This document shows positions 38,405 through 50,388 of a stretch of DNA of 64,000 nucleotides, piece after piece. The stretch spans positions 496,001 to 560,000 of the forward strand of contig JAMXBD010000684.1 in the NCBI GenBank assembly GCA_024138025.1. The letters are read 5' to 3'. Within the stretch, counting starts at the first letter, position 1. Each line of letters starts with the position of its first letter. A program made the translations under genes and the position numbers. The notes below the pieces were generated by a model that was not told the DNA's origin, searched no databases, and saw nothing but the letters and a program-made list of their open reading frames with translations. The DNA comes from Combretum micranthum. Lineage: Eukaryota > Streptophyta > Magnoliopsida > Myrtales > Combretaceae.

Positions 38405-39574
38405 CCTCTAATTACGCAATTAAGCCCATTTACTCTACAATTCTGCTTATGGGTTGAAATTTGCATATACATACATTGATTTGGTTTTCAACTTCTCATT
38501 TATTCTTTTTACAACATCTTCTTTTACCTAGGATTACTATCACTCTGAATAAGTATAACTCTTATTTTATTAGTTATAGAAGTCATTAGTGCCCTCAAAT
38601 TCTCTTGTAGGGCCGAATATATATATGGTATGCATCTATATGTATACATTTGATTTATTCATTTAACTTTTCTCTATTAAACACCTTTCTTAGTTCAAGC
38701 CTTATGATACATAGCTTGAATGTAGATGGAAAAACATTTTAAACCTTAATTCCTTATCTAATCGAATCCTATAGGCACATGTATGGATATTTCGCTTGAT
38801 ATTTGCTAACCATTCCATAGGTTTAAGTTCACAATCATACCAAAATTATAAATAAATCAACTTGACATTTATCAAATCTTCAAGTTAATTGAAATTTATA
38901 TATGCATATGTACTATTATTTTGTTTGGTTTGTAGTCATCTTTTAGTATGTTCTACTTATCAAAGTGTGATTGATATTATTTAGTTAATAGTGGAAACAA
39001 ATCAACTAATAAACCATAACAGTTTTGTGTTGGCCTAAACATGGAATGATCATGCATTCATATTTATATTTTCATTTATTTTCCTTGAAACCACTTTATA
39101 AAGCATGGTTCATTATTAGTTGATGATAAATGTTATAAAACTATTCTTAGTGCTAACTTTCTCCTCACGGTTGAAGCTTCCTAGCATGGATTCTAGGCTT
39201 ATTGTTGGTTTTACTTAAAATCCCTTCCATCATATGTTATATTAGCTTATGATCAGCAAGAAGTGGAAAAAGATCTCCTAGCCTTAAATTTCTATTATGT
39301 CGTGACCTAGGTATGGGGGTATATGCACATTTTCCATTTGTTATATCATCACAAGTACTTATTTTATGTTATTTCCTCATTTTCAAAAATGACAAGGTTA
39401 TGGTTGAGGTCATACTACCCTCGGCTGATGGTACACGTATATTTACTTATATAGATCAATTTGTTTTGCTCCCTCTCATCCTATACATTTATAGGGGTGT
39501 TTTAGAGATATACCTTGAAGATTTGAAGTGGTTCAACACCATTTCTTCCTTATAAAAGTTTGAACTGAACTTAG
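38405..39574. other. Unassigned interval, no gene seen
   Basis: About 1.2 kb, AT-rich. The 80-codon ORF at 39313-39555 has no recognised domain and a composition like its surroundings, so I do not call it a gene. Confidence 0.5.
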
Positions 39575-40151
39575 TGTTAGGATCTAGGTATGCTTTCAAT
39601 GGAGATAAATCCAATGGGCTTTGTGAAGGATTACACAAATGGCTTTTAACACCATCTATAACCTAAAACCTTAAGGTAGTGGGTTAATGGGTTTCTTCTT
39701 ATAAACTCTTCACACAAGTCCCATATTTCTCCTGTGGGATTCTCACACTTGCACCCCAACAATTTCCCTCTCATGTGTGAGTCTCCACAATGGAGTAAGC
39801 CATACTCCCCTTCAAAAGCTTATCAAATTAACTCCACTAAACCCGCTTTGTGAGTGGCTTACTCACTATAGGTTTCACAAATGAGTCATACTACAAAGCT
39901 CTTCTTTCAATGAGCCAACTATGAGAGTTTCCCAGTCGAACCATCGACTATAATGCCAATTGTTAGAATCTGAAGTATGCCTTCAATGAGAAGAAATCCA
40001 ATGGGCTTTGTAAAGGATTACACAAATGGGCTTTTGAAACCATCTATAACCCAAAACTTTAAAGCAATGGGTTAATGGGTTATCCCTCTTATAAACTTTT
40101 CACACAAGTCCCATATTTCCTATATGGGATTCTCACACTTGTACCCTATCA
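39575..40151 (-). mobile_element. TRIM-type mini-retrotransposon
   Basis: Two direct repeats, 39575-39761 (187 bp) and 39961-40151 (191 bp), both starting TGTTAG on plus and differing by scattered changes. They flank only about 200 bp. On the minus strand the 5' LTR (right copy) is followed by TGGCATTATAGTC, a decayed version of the initiator-Met PBS, and the 3' LTR is preceded by the purine run GAGAGGGAAA. Total size is about 577 bp, the size and layout of a terminal-repeat retrotransposon in miniature. No clean target duplication (CTTAG versus CCTAA). Confidence 0.8.
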
Positions 40152-41870
40152 CCTAAGAGAAAAGGAAGAGAAAAAGCTTTTCAACTTTTAAAACTTATAC
40201 TCAAATGAACTATAGAGAGTTGCTAGCTTCCTTACCTTAACTTTATATCACATGTTGTAAACCCTTGAAATTTTTCATAATTCTTAGAAAATAATTCTAG
40301 AGTTAAATACCATGACCCAAACCTTGAAAACCTTTCCAAGTTGAAACTAAATTTTAAATAAGATCAAATACGAGAATTCTTAACCTTAAGAAGAAGAGGA
40401 CCCTCAAAATAAAATGGAAAATCCAACAATTATTTGATTCAACATCCGTACACCAACCAAATCATCTATCTGATTCCTAACACACAAATCAAGTTGACAT
40501 ATCCAAATAATATTTCACAACAACATACTAAAACTTTAAATCCTTTGGTAAATTTTAGAATAAAAAAATTTCAATTACCACTAAAAGTCAAACGGAGCCC
40601 ACCCATAATCCTAGACTCAGTTAAACAATCCCTAGAACTGAAAAATATTAAATAAGTCATAAAAATGAAATAAAACGTAAATTTTGAACCAAAAATATAA
40701 CACGGTCAAAAACCCCAAAATTTTATAAACTTACGAGTAAATAAAAAAGCTGGAAGTCAAACCGAAACTCCAAAAGTCGATAAAGTCAACAACAAACCCT
40801 AATGTTTAGATTCGACAATCCCACACTCTTAAACCCTAAGCAACAAAATTGAGATAATTGTGGATAATAGTTCTTAATAATATAGGAAAGCTTAAAAATA
40901 TCATATTCGTTAAATTTTAGTGTGTTTTGAACCCGAACGGGATCAGTTCTCGAAAAGCGTGTTCTAAGGCTCAGAATAGTGAAAATATTCTAATAACACC
41001 GTTAGATTCGTAATAATACAAGGATTTTAAAAATATAAGTTTTACAATTTTTCGATAACAAAAAAATCAGATATCGCATTTTTACGCTTATTTTCTTTAC
41101 TACCTGTAATTTAATAGTCTTGTTTACTATTCATTATCCTATTCACAACTATTCATCTATATCTACTTTTTGGTACCACCTATTCTTACAACTTATATAC
41201 CTATTTCTTACAATTTTCTTTTCCTACAAAAATTCTACACCACATATTACTAAACTTCTCTTATACTTTTCTTCTAAAATTAATTTTTAATTACTCTTTT
41301 CTTTCATGCCATCAATTTTCTTTTCTTTTTCATTTATTTGATTAACTACAATTTTCCTCCAACTTTTCCTATAAGTACCTCCTCCCTCCTTCCTTCACAC
41401 ACATCTCATACACATAACAAAATTCTACCAAAATTATTTCTCAACTTCTTTCTCCAATTTTTCTCTCCCAAAATTCTTTTCCCAACTTTCTTTCCTCTAC
41501 ACAAAAACCATCTTCCACATATCACTATCCATATATTCTTACAACCATCACTTTCTTTCTTCATCAAATACATACCTTTAGATAAAAATATCTTGCTCAT
41601 ATTTTTCCCATTTCATGTAACTTAACATAATCATGGTTTTGTTTCTTAAAGCTCATGTGAGTTATAGAAGAACAAACATGTTCATGTTTTGTTCTTACAC
41701 ATGTCAAGAATTTCCAATTTGTTATTTTGCTATATTATGTTATTATATTGATATTGTTGTTATTATGCTCCTAACCTAACATTGTATATATATTATTATG
41801 TATATTTATATTTACATATTTCTTAGAGCCTAAATGCTCACTAACTATCACTAACATGCTTATTATTATT

Positions 41871-41937
41871 ACTCTTATTATTATTGCTCTTATTATTGCT
41901 TTTTCTTTTCTTTCTTTTTCTTTTTCTTTTTCTTTTA
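41871..41937. repeat. Low-complexity TTATTA and TTTTC tracts
   Basis: (TTA)n followed by CTTTTT-type pyrimidine repeats inside the LTR. The minus-strand ORF across it is an artefact. Confidence 0.8.
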
Positions 41938-43465
41938 GGACTAGTTTATTTCTTAGTCTCGGGAAGTCTTGATGAAGTAAAGGCTCCCAATACTTGACTG
42001 GGATAAAGATTCTCAATGCTTGACCATATTATTTTATTTATTTGCTTATTATATTTCTTTTTATCTTATCATGTATTATTCTTTCCCTTTTTCATTGCTA
42101 CATAATCATATTTATGCATGATTAGAATGTTATTGTCTTAATAAAAATAAAAATGGGTTCTTTTGTTAATAAGGAAAAGTAAACTAAATTTCTTATCAAT
42201 TAAGAAAGGATTTTTCATCAAAAGATCTATGTATTGTTTTTAATAAATTCTTTTAAAAAGCTTAGACAAGCTAATCATAAATTTTAAATTATTAGTAATA
42301 AATATTTCATCAAATAATAAAAGAGACTCATTTCTTTTATAAATTGGAACAAATACTCTATAAAAATATAATTTTTAGCATTAAACTTAAGATTTTAACC
42401 CAACCATATCTTTTATAAAACTTAAATAGGTTCATCATAGACTTAAAAAATTTCTTACTAAGTAAGCTTCTAGGAAACTTAATTTTGAATATTGTTATTC
42501 TCTTTTCAAAGTTAATTTGAAATTTTTGATAAGTTCTACTGTTGATAATTCTTTATTATGAAAGATTTTCTTTTAAACTTATCTAAAAGGATTATACCAC
42601 CACTTGATAAATATTAAGAATAAAGCAAGTTTTTCAAATCAAGGTACAATCAATTTACTATTTTAGAAACCAACTTAGAGAAATAAAATTTGCCAAGAAA
42701 GTAAAGTTTTAAAAAGGTAAACTTATTTTCTAAAGAAGTAGAAGAATATAAAAATAAAAGGAAAAAATACATTTAACGCAACTCCAAATATTAGACAACA
42801 CTAACAACTTAAGAAAAATTTTGAAAATCTTATTTTTCAATCACTAGAAATAAAATTTGTAGATAACTTAAAGGACCAAATTTTTGAAATTGATTTATCT
42901 TTGAAAAGTTAGGAAATGTAATTATAATAGGAAAACACTCACTTACCAAGTATTTTTTTTTTCTTAGTTTTCCTTCTAGCAATTTGAAAAGGAGAAACTT
43001 TCAAGCTTTCATGTTTTAAAACTCTTAAAGACATATTGTTTTGTGAAAAATCATTATTAAGACAACACTAAAAAAATCATGCATACAATATGAGCATATA
43101 TATATGTTCAAAGGATTTTTCAACTATAAAAATATCAATGTATTTGTTTAAAGGTTTTTGGATGAAGGAAAGTTGGAAAAATTAAATTTTAAAAACTAGG
43201 AATTTTGTCACTGTTCTGTCCCCTTCTGTTTCGAGACTAAAAACGACCCATTTTGATAAAAATAACCTTAGAAATTGATAGATTTTTTCGAGTAGGTAGA
43301 AAATGATATATAATATTCGAAATTCCGAGTTAAAATGGGCAAGTTATGACCATTTTAAGTTTGAATTTCTTCCTATCTGAATTTTGACTAAATACTAGTT
43401 AGAGTTAGAAAGTTCAAGTAGAACTTCCACGAAATACTCATTCTAGGTATTTTTTTCGTTTAGGT

Positions 43466-43510
43466 AATGAAGCTTTGGAGGATTCGTATTCATATGAATA
43501 TTATGAGTAA
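43466..43510 (+). other. Acidic 14-codon frame in the family-A LTR
   Basis: After CGTTTAG|GT the frame reads NEALEDSYSYEYYE and stops at TAA. This is the most diverged copy, but it has the same length and phase as the others. Confidence 0.5.
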
Positions 43511-45670
43511 AGAATTGTAGCAATGATGGCCAAGTGAGTTTATCTCCTACCTTTACGTACTTGTTTGTGCTTGTAGCTAGAGGCACTAGAAGTAGGAAAA
43601 AGATGAAAGCGGAATATGCATGATAATATTGGTTGAAAGTATTCTAAGTATATTAGGACATGAATTGTTGCTAATTAAATTGTGTTTTATTTTCATAATG
43701 AAGTGTCTGCAAATTTTATTATCACTTTTAAATTACCTTAATTACATATTATGAGTTATATTAATTGATTCATGCATATCACGTAGTTAGTCGCATTTCA
43801 TTAGCTGCTATGCTCGATGGATAAGAGTATAGTAGTGGGGTTCGCAGAAACCTGCAAGTCTGCAAGATAGGCGAATAAGAGCTTGAAAGAACTATTTAAG
43901 GATGGGCAAATAGGAGCCCAAAAAAACTATTTCAAGATGGGTGAGTAGGAGCTCGAAATAAAATACAAAGTAGGATTTCAAAGATAGGTTTTGAAGAGCC
44001 CGAAACACCTAACCCCGAATAGAGGGGTAAATCCATTCAAACGTATGATTTCTAATAGATCATATGTATTGCTTGTTCACTTGCTTGATGCATTCCATAT
44101 GCTTGTTTAATAACTTGTTTGAATCATTTGAAACAAGTACGTTAATCTAAGAATATTCTCGCTAAGCTAGTTGAGCTTACACTCCAAGAGACTTTTGATT
44201 GACATAAGATCAATATCTCTTTTGCTCGAGGACTTCATATACCTAAGTAGAATTATGTTTTAGGAAGCTTTTGGAAATTCTTTTGAAGATCTTACAATAG
44301 ATTTCCTTTAATATCTTTTGCTTTTAGTATTGTTTCTTTATGTGAAAGATTGAGTTGATATTTTTTTCTTTAAAGATTTATTGGGGGAATACCCCTAAGA
44401 TAATGTAAGAACTATATTATTATAATGTTGAAGTTACATATTTATCTAGATTTCTTGTATGCTATATTTGCTATCTTGAACTACACATCCTACTGGAGTC
44501 TGCTATTATTGTGATAGGTGCTTTACATATGTCACGCCCCAATGGGTATCCTAAACGTGACAGTCCGCCACACTCAATATTAAAGCTTAAGTATGACAAC
44601 CTTAGTCATTCCCAAAAGCTTTTATATTAAGTGTAAGGCTTACTTTCACAATTTTAGAGGACCATATATGGAATTATGAAGCTTAAGGAGATATAAAAAC
44701 ATATTAAGAAAAGAAGAATCACAATAATTATTTGTTCATGGCAACGACTTTACAAACTTAGGGACAACTCCTTAAATTATTCATCTATCATATATATGCA
44801 TGCTAATACTAGGCTAAATTTTTACCCAAATTTCTAATGTTCGAGAGAGATTACCTGCCCGCATGGTCCACGTGGCCTAAACCATAAGTACGGGAACTGC
44901 AAAAGATATTTATTGGGGTATAAGCTGATAGGCTTAGTGAGAACTATTTCCATAAATAACTTCTTGTAACAAGATTCAAACAAGTTGATTTAATCAAACA
45001 AATGTAATGCACAAGCACGTGGGCAAACAAGCATATAGCTTTCCGGGAACTATAAGTTGAATGGATTTACGCCCTCCATTCGGGGTTTGGTGATACTTAT
45101 CCTCAAAACAAGTAGTTTTAATAACAGAAAATTTTAAGCTTGCAAGCACTCATCGCCAAGCATTCATTAAAAAGTTTTAAACTTGCGAGCACTCATCGCC
45201 AAGTATTCCGAATCTACTTGATTTGACCTTGCTTTCTGATCAACCGCCAAGCATATTCCATTAAGCCGCCAAGCAATCGCTTTCGGATCTCCTGCTAAGT
45301 GTTGCTTTCGACATGAGCTTACTATCCTTCTCACCCAAGGATAATAACCCAACCATGCAATGTGACTCACTTCGTGGTATGCATGAGTTCATTAATTTAT
45401 AAAGTCATAGCATAATTATTTTCAACTTTATGGTGATCAAGGAATTGCACACAAATCAATATTAAACTAAAACAATCACTTAGAACAATTCTGGCTTCGA
45501 TATTCTTAGAATTCTTTCAAGGAATTATTTTACATGCATATCAGTTTATCCTTTCCTAACTCTAGTGCAACTAATTTACAAGCACAACAAGTATAGCATT
45601 TAATGGAAATAAACTCACGATGCCATTGTCGTCTATTCCTCTAAGCGGATGAGTCGTTCACACACTTCAC

Positions 45671-45715
45671 TTAATCGTAATAGTTCTTAGGATAAAGGAA
45701 TCCTTCCTTGGGGTT
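45671..45715 (-). other. Acidic 14-codon frame in the family-A LTR
   Basis: On the minus strand after GGTTAG|GT the frame reads NPKEGFLYPKNYYD and stops at TAA. Confidence 0.45.
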
Positions 45716-47520
45716 ACCTAACCAAAGAAAATACCCACAATGAGTTTTTCTTGATGATTTTCTTGAATTTTGACAAAACAATGTCAAAGAACGTTAAAGT
45801 TCGTATAGAAGAATGTTCCAACTTAAAATGGCCATAACTTGGTCATTTTAACTCGGAATTGCGCATATAATATACCGATTTCTACCTACTCGAAAAGATC
45901 TACCCATTTCCAAAATTATTTCCATCAAACAAAGCCATGTAGGCTCCGAACAGTGGTGACAAAATTCACTACGGATTTTCAAGTAAAAACAACTTTGGTT
46001 CAAGAAATCATAATTTGTTTGATAAATACTTAGTTATCTATATAGTTGAAAAACTATATAACTCATTTTTAAGCATGCTCAAGTGTCTTGTTGTCCAAAT
46101 TATTTTTCTTAGATAAAACAATGTCGGGTTGAAACTTTTCGGAAATTGTTTTTGTAAATTTCTTTGAAATGAATACCTTGCTTTCTTTGTTTTCTAAAAA
46201 CGTTTTATGTTGGTTTTATTTATCTCTTTCCAAATAACTTTTGAAAATAAAATTTTCTACTTTCTAAGTTACATTAATACTATATTTGAAGTTTTCTAGG
46301 AAATATGTTATTCTTCATTTTTCTTGTGTAAATTCCTTTGTTTACTTGTTTTGCAAAAATTCCTTACTTGATATTTCTCATTCTTTTTCTCATGTCTCAT
46401 ATTTTTCAAAGATAATTATGCATGAAAATTTGTTTTCTTTATAAAAAAAAACAATGTGGAACAATTAAGAACTTTTTGTAGAAAAACTAATTTCTATAAT
46501 CTCATTAACTTCTTCTTGTAACTTGAAAAGAAATAACTTTATTATTTTCAAACCATAAATTTTCTTTGCCTATTTGTTTACAAAGGTCTTTATTTAAAAT
46601 TTCCTTAGTCATCCATCTTATTTTCTTTCTTATGAAAAGAACCATTTTTGTCAAATATATTTTCTTTTGAAAACAAGGTAGAGTAACAAAGATTTAAGTA
46701 GCTTTTTAAGTAAAAATAGTTTCTAAATTCATAGTGAATTCTTTTTGTAACTTGAAAATGAATGAGTTTATTTTTGTTATCTTATATTTTTATGTTTCAC
46801 ATAAACTTATTCCTAACTGACAAAAAGCCTTCTTTTATTTGATTATCTTTAGAAAATAAAACTTTTTGGACAACAATCTAAATGAACATGATTATGAGAA
46901 TAATAATAAACAAAATAACATAAAGCATAAATAATAAAGTCAAGTATTGGAGTCTTAGCTTTTTCAAGGCTCTCGGGACTAAGAAGTAAACTAGTCCCAT
47001 AATGAAATAAAATGAATGAAAGAAAAGCTTGTTTTGACTTGATAAGGACAAGTCTAAGACTAGAGACTAGTCTTAAAAACAACTTGAAATAAATAAATTG
47101 CATTGAAGTAAATAAATTGCATAAAAGGTAAATAAATTGCAAGATTATGAGCTTATATGCTCTAAATAGTATGTATAGCTATATAGATATAGTAGATAGT
47201 TATGAACATAATAGAAACATAAATGAACATAAGAGAAACATAAATGAATATAAAGGGAACATGAACATAAAGGAATTATGATTATGAACAAAAACAAAGT
47301 ATGAACCTATTATTGCTTTCTTAATCTTCATGGTTTTAGAAAACACACATTAAGTTCATACTAAGTAGATGAACACGGGAACTTCTTGAAGAAACTCTTA
47401 CTTAAAAGAAGCTAGACTAGGAAGAACTCTTGGAAGGAACTCTTGAGAGAATTTGAGAGAGATTTTGCTATAATAACTTTAGAGAAGAAGTGGTGTGAAA
47501 GAAGTGAAAGAGGAGGGGGG

Positions 47521-47614
47521 TATTTATAGGAAAATGAGGAGTGATTTTTGTGTGATTAAAATAAAGTAAAATTAAAACAAATTAATGGGCATTAAGAGAG
47601 GGGGGGCGCCGGCC
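47521..47614 (-). promoter_or_regulatory. LTR core promoter: GGCCGGC motif plus TATA box
   Basis: On the minus strand GGCCGGCGCC lies about 85 bases upstream of TATAAATA (47528-47521). Confidence 0.65.
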
Positions 47615-48339
47615 ATGTCCTTGAAGGGGGGAAATTGATTTATTTTTTTGACTTTTTGGAAAATAAAAGATGTAATATGTAAGGTAGATGTGATATAAAG
47701 TTATGGGAAAGGTAAAAAGTTAAGATTATAGGTTATGTAGAGTGTAAGAATAGGTGTAAGAAAAAGTAGAGATAAAAAAATAGTGTAGAATAGTAATGAA
47801 TAGTGTAATGTAAAGTAGATATGACAATTAAAGTACCGGTAGTAAGAAAATACGCGTATAATAGCTATATCTGTTATTTTTACTTACCGAAAAATTATGA
47901 AACTGATATTTTTGGAAAACTTATATTTTTACGAGTCTAACGGTGTATTCGGAATATTTTTACTATTCCGGGCTTCCGGACACGTTTTTGAGAACTGTGT
48001 CCGATCGGGTTTGAAGGACACCCGAATTTCGCGAAACTGAAACTTTTATGAAACCTATGGTTATTACGAACTATTTTAGCTAATTATCCCAACTTCGTTT
48101 TTCAGAGCCAAAGAAAACGGCAATGCCGGATTTAGTTTGTTACGGTAAACTAGGGTTTTATTGACTTTTAGGGTTCCGTTTGACTTCCGGTTTAGGGTTT
48201 TATGCTAAACCGATTCCGAAAATTTAGGGATTTACAACATATGGTGTTGAAGCTTTCACATAACTTCGGAAAATCATTCTTAAGTTTTAGTACCGTATGG
48301 GGCGGAATGCTACGTCTAGGGTACCCTCTGGGCGTGACA

Positions 48340-49387
48340 CTTGCAGTACTTGCTTCCTATCTCAAGTTTTCCTCACTTGATGATCTTATGTAGCTATGTT
48401 TGTTGGGGAATTATGAAATAACTATGTTAAATATATGTGTGTGTATGTCTCGGTTTCTTGAGGAGAAAGTGGGTCACGAAAATGGTAGAGGAAGAGGAGT
48501 TATGTTGTGTTTTGTTCCTTTAAGGTGCTTCATGAAATGAAGGAGGATCAAGAATGAAGTTATGGTGTCTTAGTGTCTTTAGGGTTTCTGTAAAAAAAAA
48601 AAAAAAAATGGAAATAAGGCAGAGATGTTGAGATGTGTGTTTGCTTTTAGAGTTTTAGATGTTCGGGGAATGCTTCATGAAAATGCAAAAAGGAAGAGAG
48701 AAAGAAACATGTTGATTTGTTGTTGGTTTAAATTTGGTAATGGGTTGAAGAAAGATCATGAAAAAAATTGTTGGAGATTGCTTTACTATTTGTGGTATTT
48801 AAGTCCCTACTTGCCATTGTAATTATTTCTTCCTTAGGTGGATGGCAAAGTCAAGGGAGAAGAAAAAATAAAAGCTCTTTGGAAGATAATTGTCTCATCA
48901 CCATTCAATGTGTATACCCATGAAGATAGTTTAGCCTTCTATAGGGAAGTTAATAACTTTTGACTCTTCTTTTAGGTTCACGGTTGGGAAAAAATTACGT
49001 GGAGTAGATTGACTTTCATTGATTAGTAGTTAGACCATGGGAATACTGTATAAGGTAATTTCTATAATTTGAGTCGATATCTATGGTTTTGTATCTATAT
49101 GACTGAGTAATGATAGAGTTTTTTATCAATATACCTAGAATTATTCATAATTACTAAATACAAGATTTCAATTGAATAATAGTAGTATATTTGGGTTTTA
49201 AGCTTGATATCAAGCCCTATCAAATGTAATTCATGTATCACAATTAATTTGTAAGCTATCGTTTAATAATCGATAAACTATATAATTGAGTTAGTTTGTT
49301 TTAGGTGTAATTCATCTTATCTACTTATCGATTCTTAGAAAATGAATTTTTTTGTGGTTTACCCATTAAGTGCTGAAGGATTTGCAT
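48340..49387. other. Unassigned interval, no gene supported
   Basis: Contains a 16-bp poly-A run at 48592-48608 and two small frames: 48625-48822, and an open stretch after CTTAG|GTGG near 48839-48964 (IKALWKIIVSSPFNVY in part). Neither matches a family I know. Confidence 0.4.
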
Positions 49388-49588
49388 CTACTTCCACAAC
49401 ATCCCATAAAGCTCAAAGCCTTTTAAGTATGTTTTTATTTTGATTGCCCATTTGTGAAAATTTTCTTCCATGAACATGGAAAGGTTGGTTCCTTGAAAAC
49501 ACCTGGAACCCATTAGCCTAATTCCCTCATATGTTTGCCACTCTTTTGTTCTTCTCATAAATCTCTTAGGAAAATAGCTCTAATACCA
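49388..49588 (-). pseudogene. Copia-type PBS and gag start, degenerate
   Basis: On the minus strand AATGGTATTAGAGCT (49590-49576) resembles the initiator-Met PBS with one change. About 110 bases on, ATG at 49471 opens MEENFHKWAIKIKTYLKGF, then ELYGMLWK and a TAG stop at 49388. NFHKWAIKIKTYLKG matches the Y..WA.KMKT.L pattern at the start of plant Copia gag (DUF4219/UBN2 region). No LTR pair or pol is present nearby, so it is a fragment. Confidence 0.7.
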
Positions 49589-49686
49589 TTTGTGAGTTGG
49601 GTAAAAGGAGAAAAGATAGTTTTTCTGCTCTTTTTTTTTTTTTGTTTACGAAAACCGTTAATGGATTCATCTCATTTATCATAATA

Positions 49687-50025
49687 GGGTAAATTACACC
49701 ACATTGTATCAACGTTTGAGGGTAAGTTCGTTTAAAATATCAACGTATCAAGTAATTAAAAAAAATCAATGTTTCACAAAGTGTCAAATGTAATATCGGC
49801 ATTTTATAAAATTCATTCAAAATATTAACTTATGGATTAATTTTCAATTAAGTTTCCTTAATTTTCGTCAATGATCAATTATCAATATATTATTTGACTT
49901 ATTTTATAACATGTTTATTTCTCTTTTTAACTAATTAAAACATCAACATTGATTCATTCTTTTATTCACTTGAAATATTGTTACCTTAAATAAACTCACT
50001 CTCAAACATCAATGTTATTCACCCA
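49687..50025. mobile_element. MULE-type MITE, diverged copy
   Basis: Left end GGGTAAATTACACCA and right end with reverse complement GGGTGAATAACATTG. Inside, CAACGTTTGAGGGTAAGTTCG on the left mirrors CAAACATCAATG with ACTCACTCTC on the right. Nine-base flanks ATCATAATA (49678-49686) and ATCACAATA (50026-50034) agree at 8 of 9. Same family as 53704-54068. It lies about 365 bp downstream of the cyclase stop codon. Confidence 0.7.
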
Positions 50026-50388
50026 ATCACAATATATAAACAAATGTAATAAGGTAGATTGTTACATAAGTATAACTAATAAAATAGAGAAATCAAAATA
50101 GAAAAAAATTAATTATCAATTAATTTAGCAATTAAATAAAATAGAAATAAAAAAAGAATAAATAAGGTAGATTGTTACATAAGTATGAAGCCACATCTTA
50201 AATATTAACTAATTCCATCTTGTTTTCAAATCCCATTAATAGTTGGTAAGATGAAAGTAAAAGGTATGGGCTACCATTCCTTATTGATAAAAGAAAAATA
50301 AAATATATTTTAGACTATTACACAATTTAGGACTAATTTAGACTAATGTTAAACTTCAACATTATCAAATGTTACAACATGATCTTTG

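Larger units (their letters stand above)
44530..48236 (-). mobile_element. Solo LTR, family A, nested
   Basis: Minus orientation: TGTCACGCCCC at 44530, GGGATTTACA ending at 48236. 3707 bp, with perfect target duplication ACATA at 44525-44529 and 48237-48241. TATA (TATTTATA on plus) is at 47521-47528, GGCGCCGGCC at 47605-47614 and the hairpin at 45823-45851. It is closely similar to the 32776 copy, including the LGYYPWVRR-type short ORF in the tandem patch. Confidence 0.95.
40256..48339 (+). mobile_element. Old solo LTR, family A long form, split by a nested copy
   Basis: Starts TGTAAACCCTTGAAA at 40256 and ends CTGGGCGTGACA at 48339. Its own sequence is about 4.37 kb, similar to the 16140-20549 LTR. 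TATAAGTA box at 41370, hairpin at 43330-43358, acidic frame at 43466-43510, and a distinct tandem patch (GGGCAAATAGGAGCCC and GGTGAGTAGGAGCTCG) at 43845-43985. Flanks CATGT and CTTGC match only 3 of 5, consistent with age or a different origin of the two ends. Confidence 0.8.

Noticed and set aside
40251..48344. Target duplication for the 40256-48339 LTR
   Set aside because: Flanks CATGT and CTTGC agree at only 3 of 5 positions, so I do not claim it.
48839..48964. Open frame of about 41 codons after an AG|GT
   Set aside because: No start codon, no family match and no second copy; kept only as an unassigned note.
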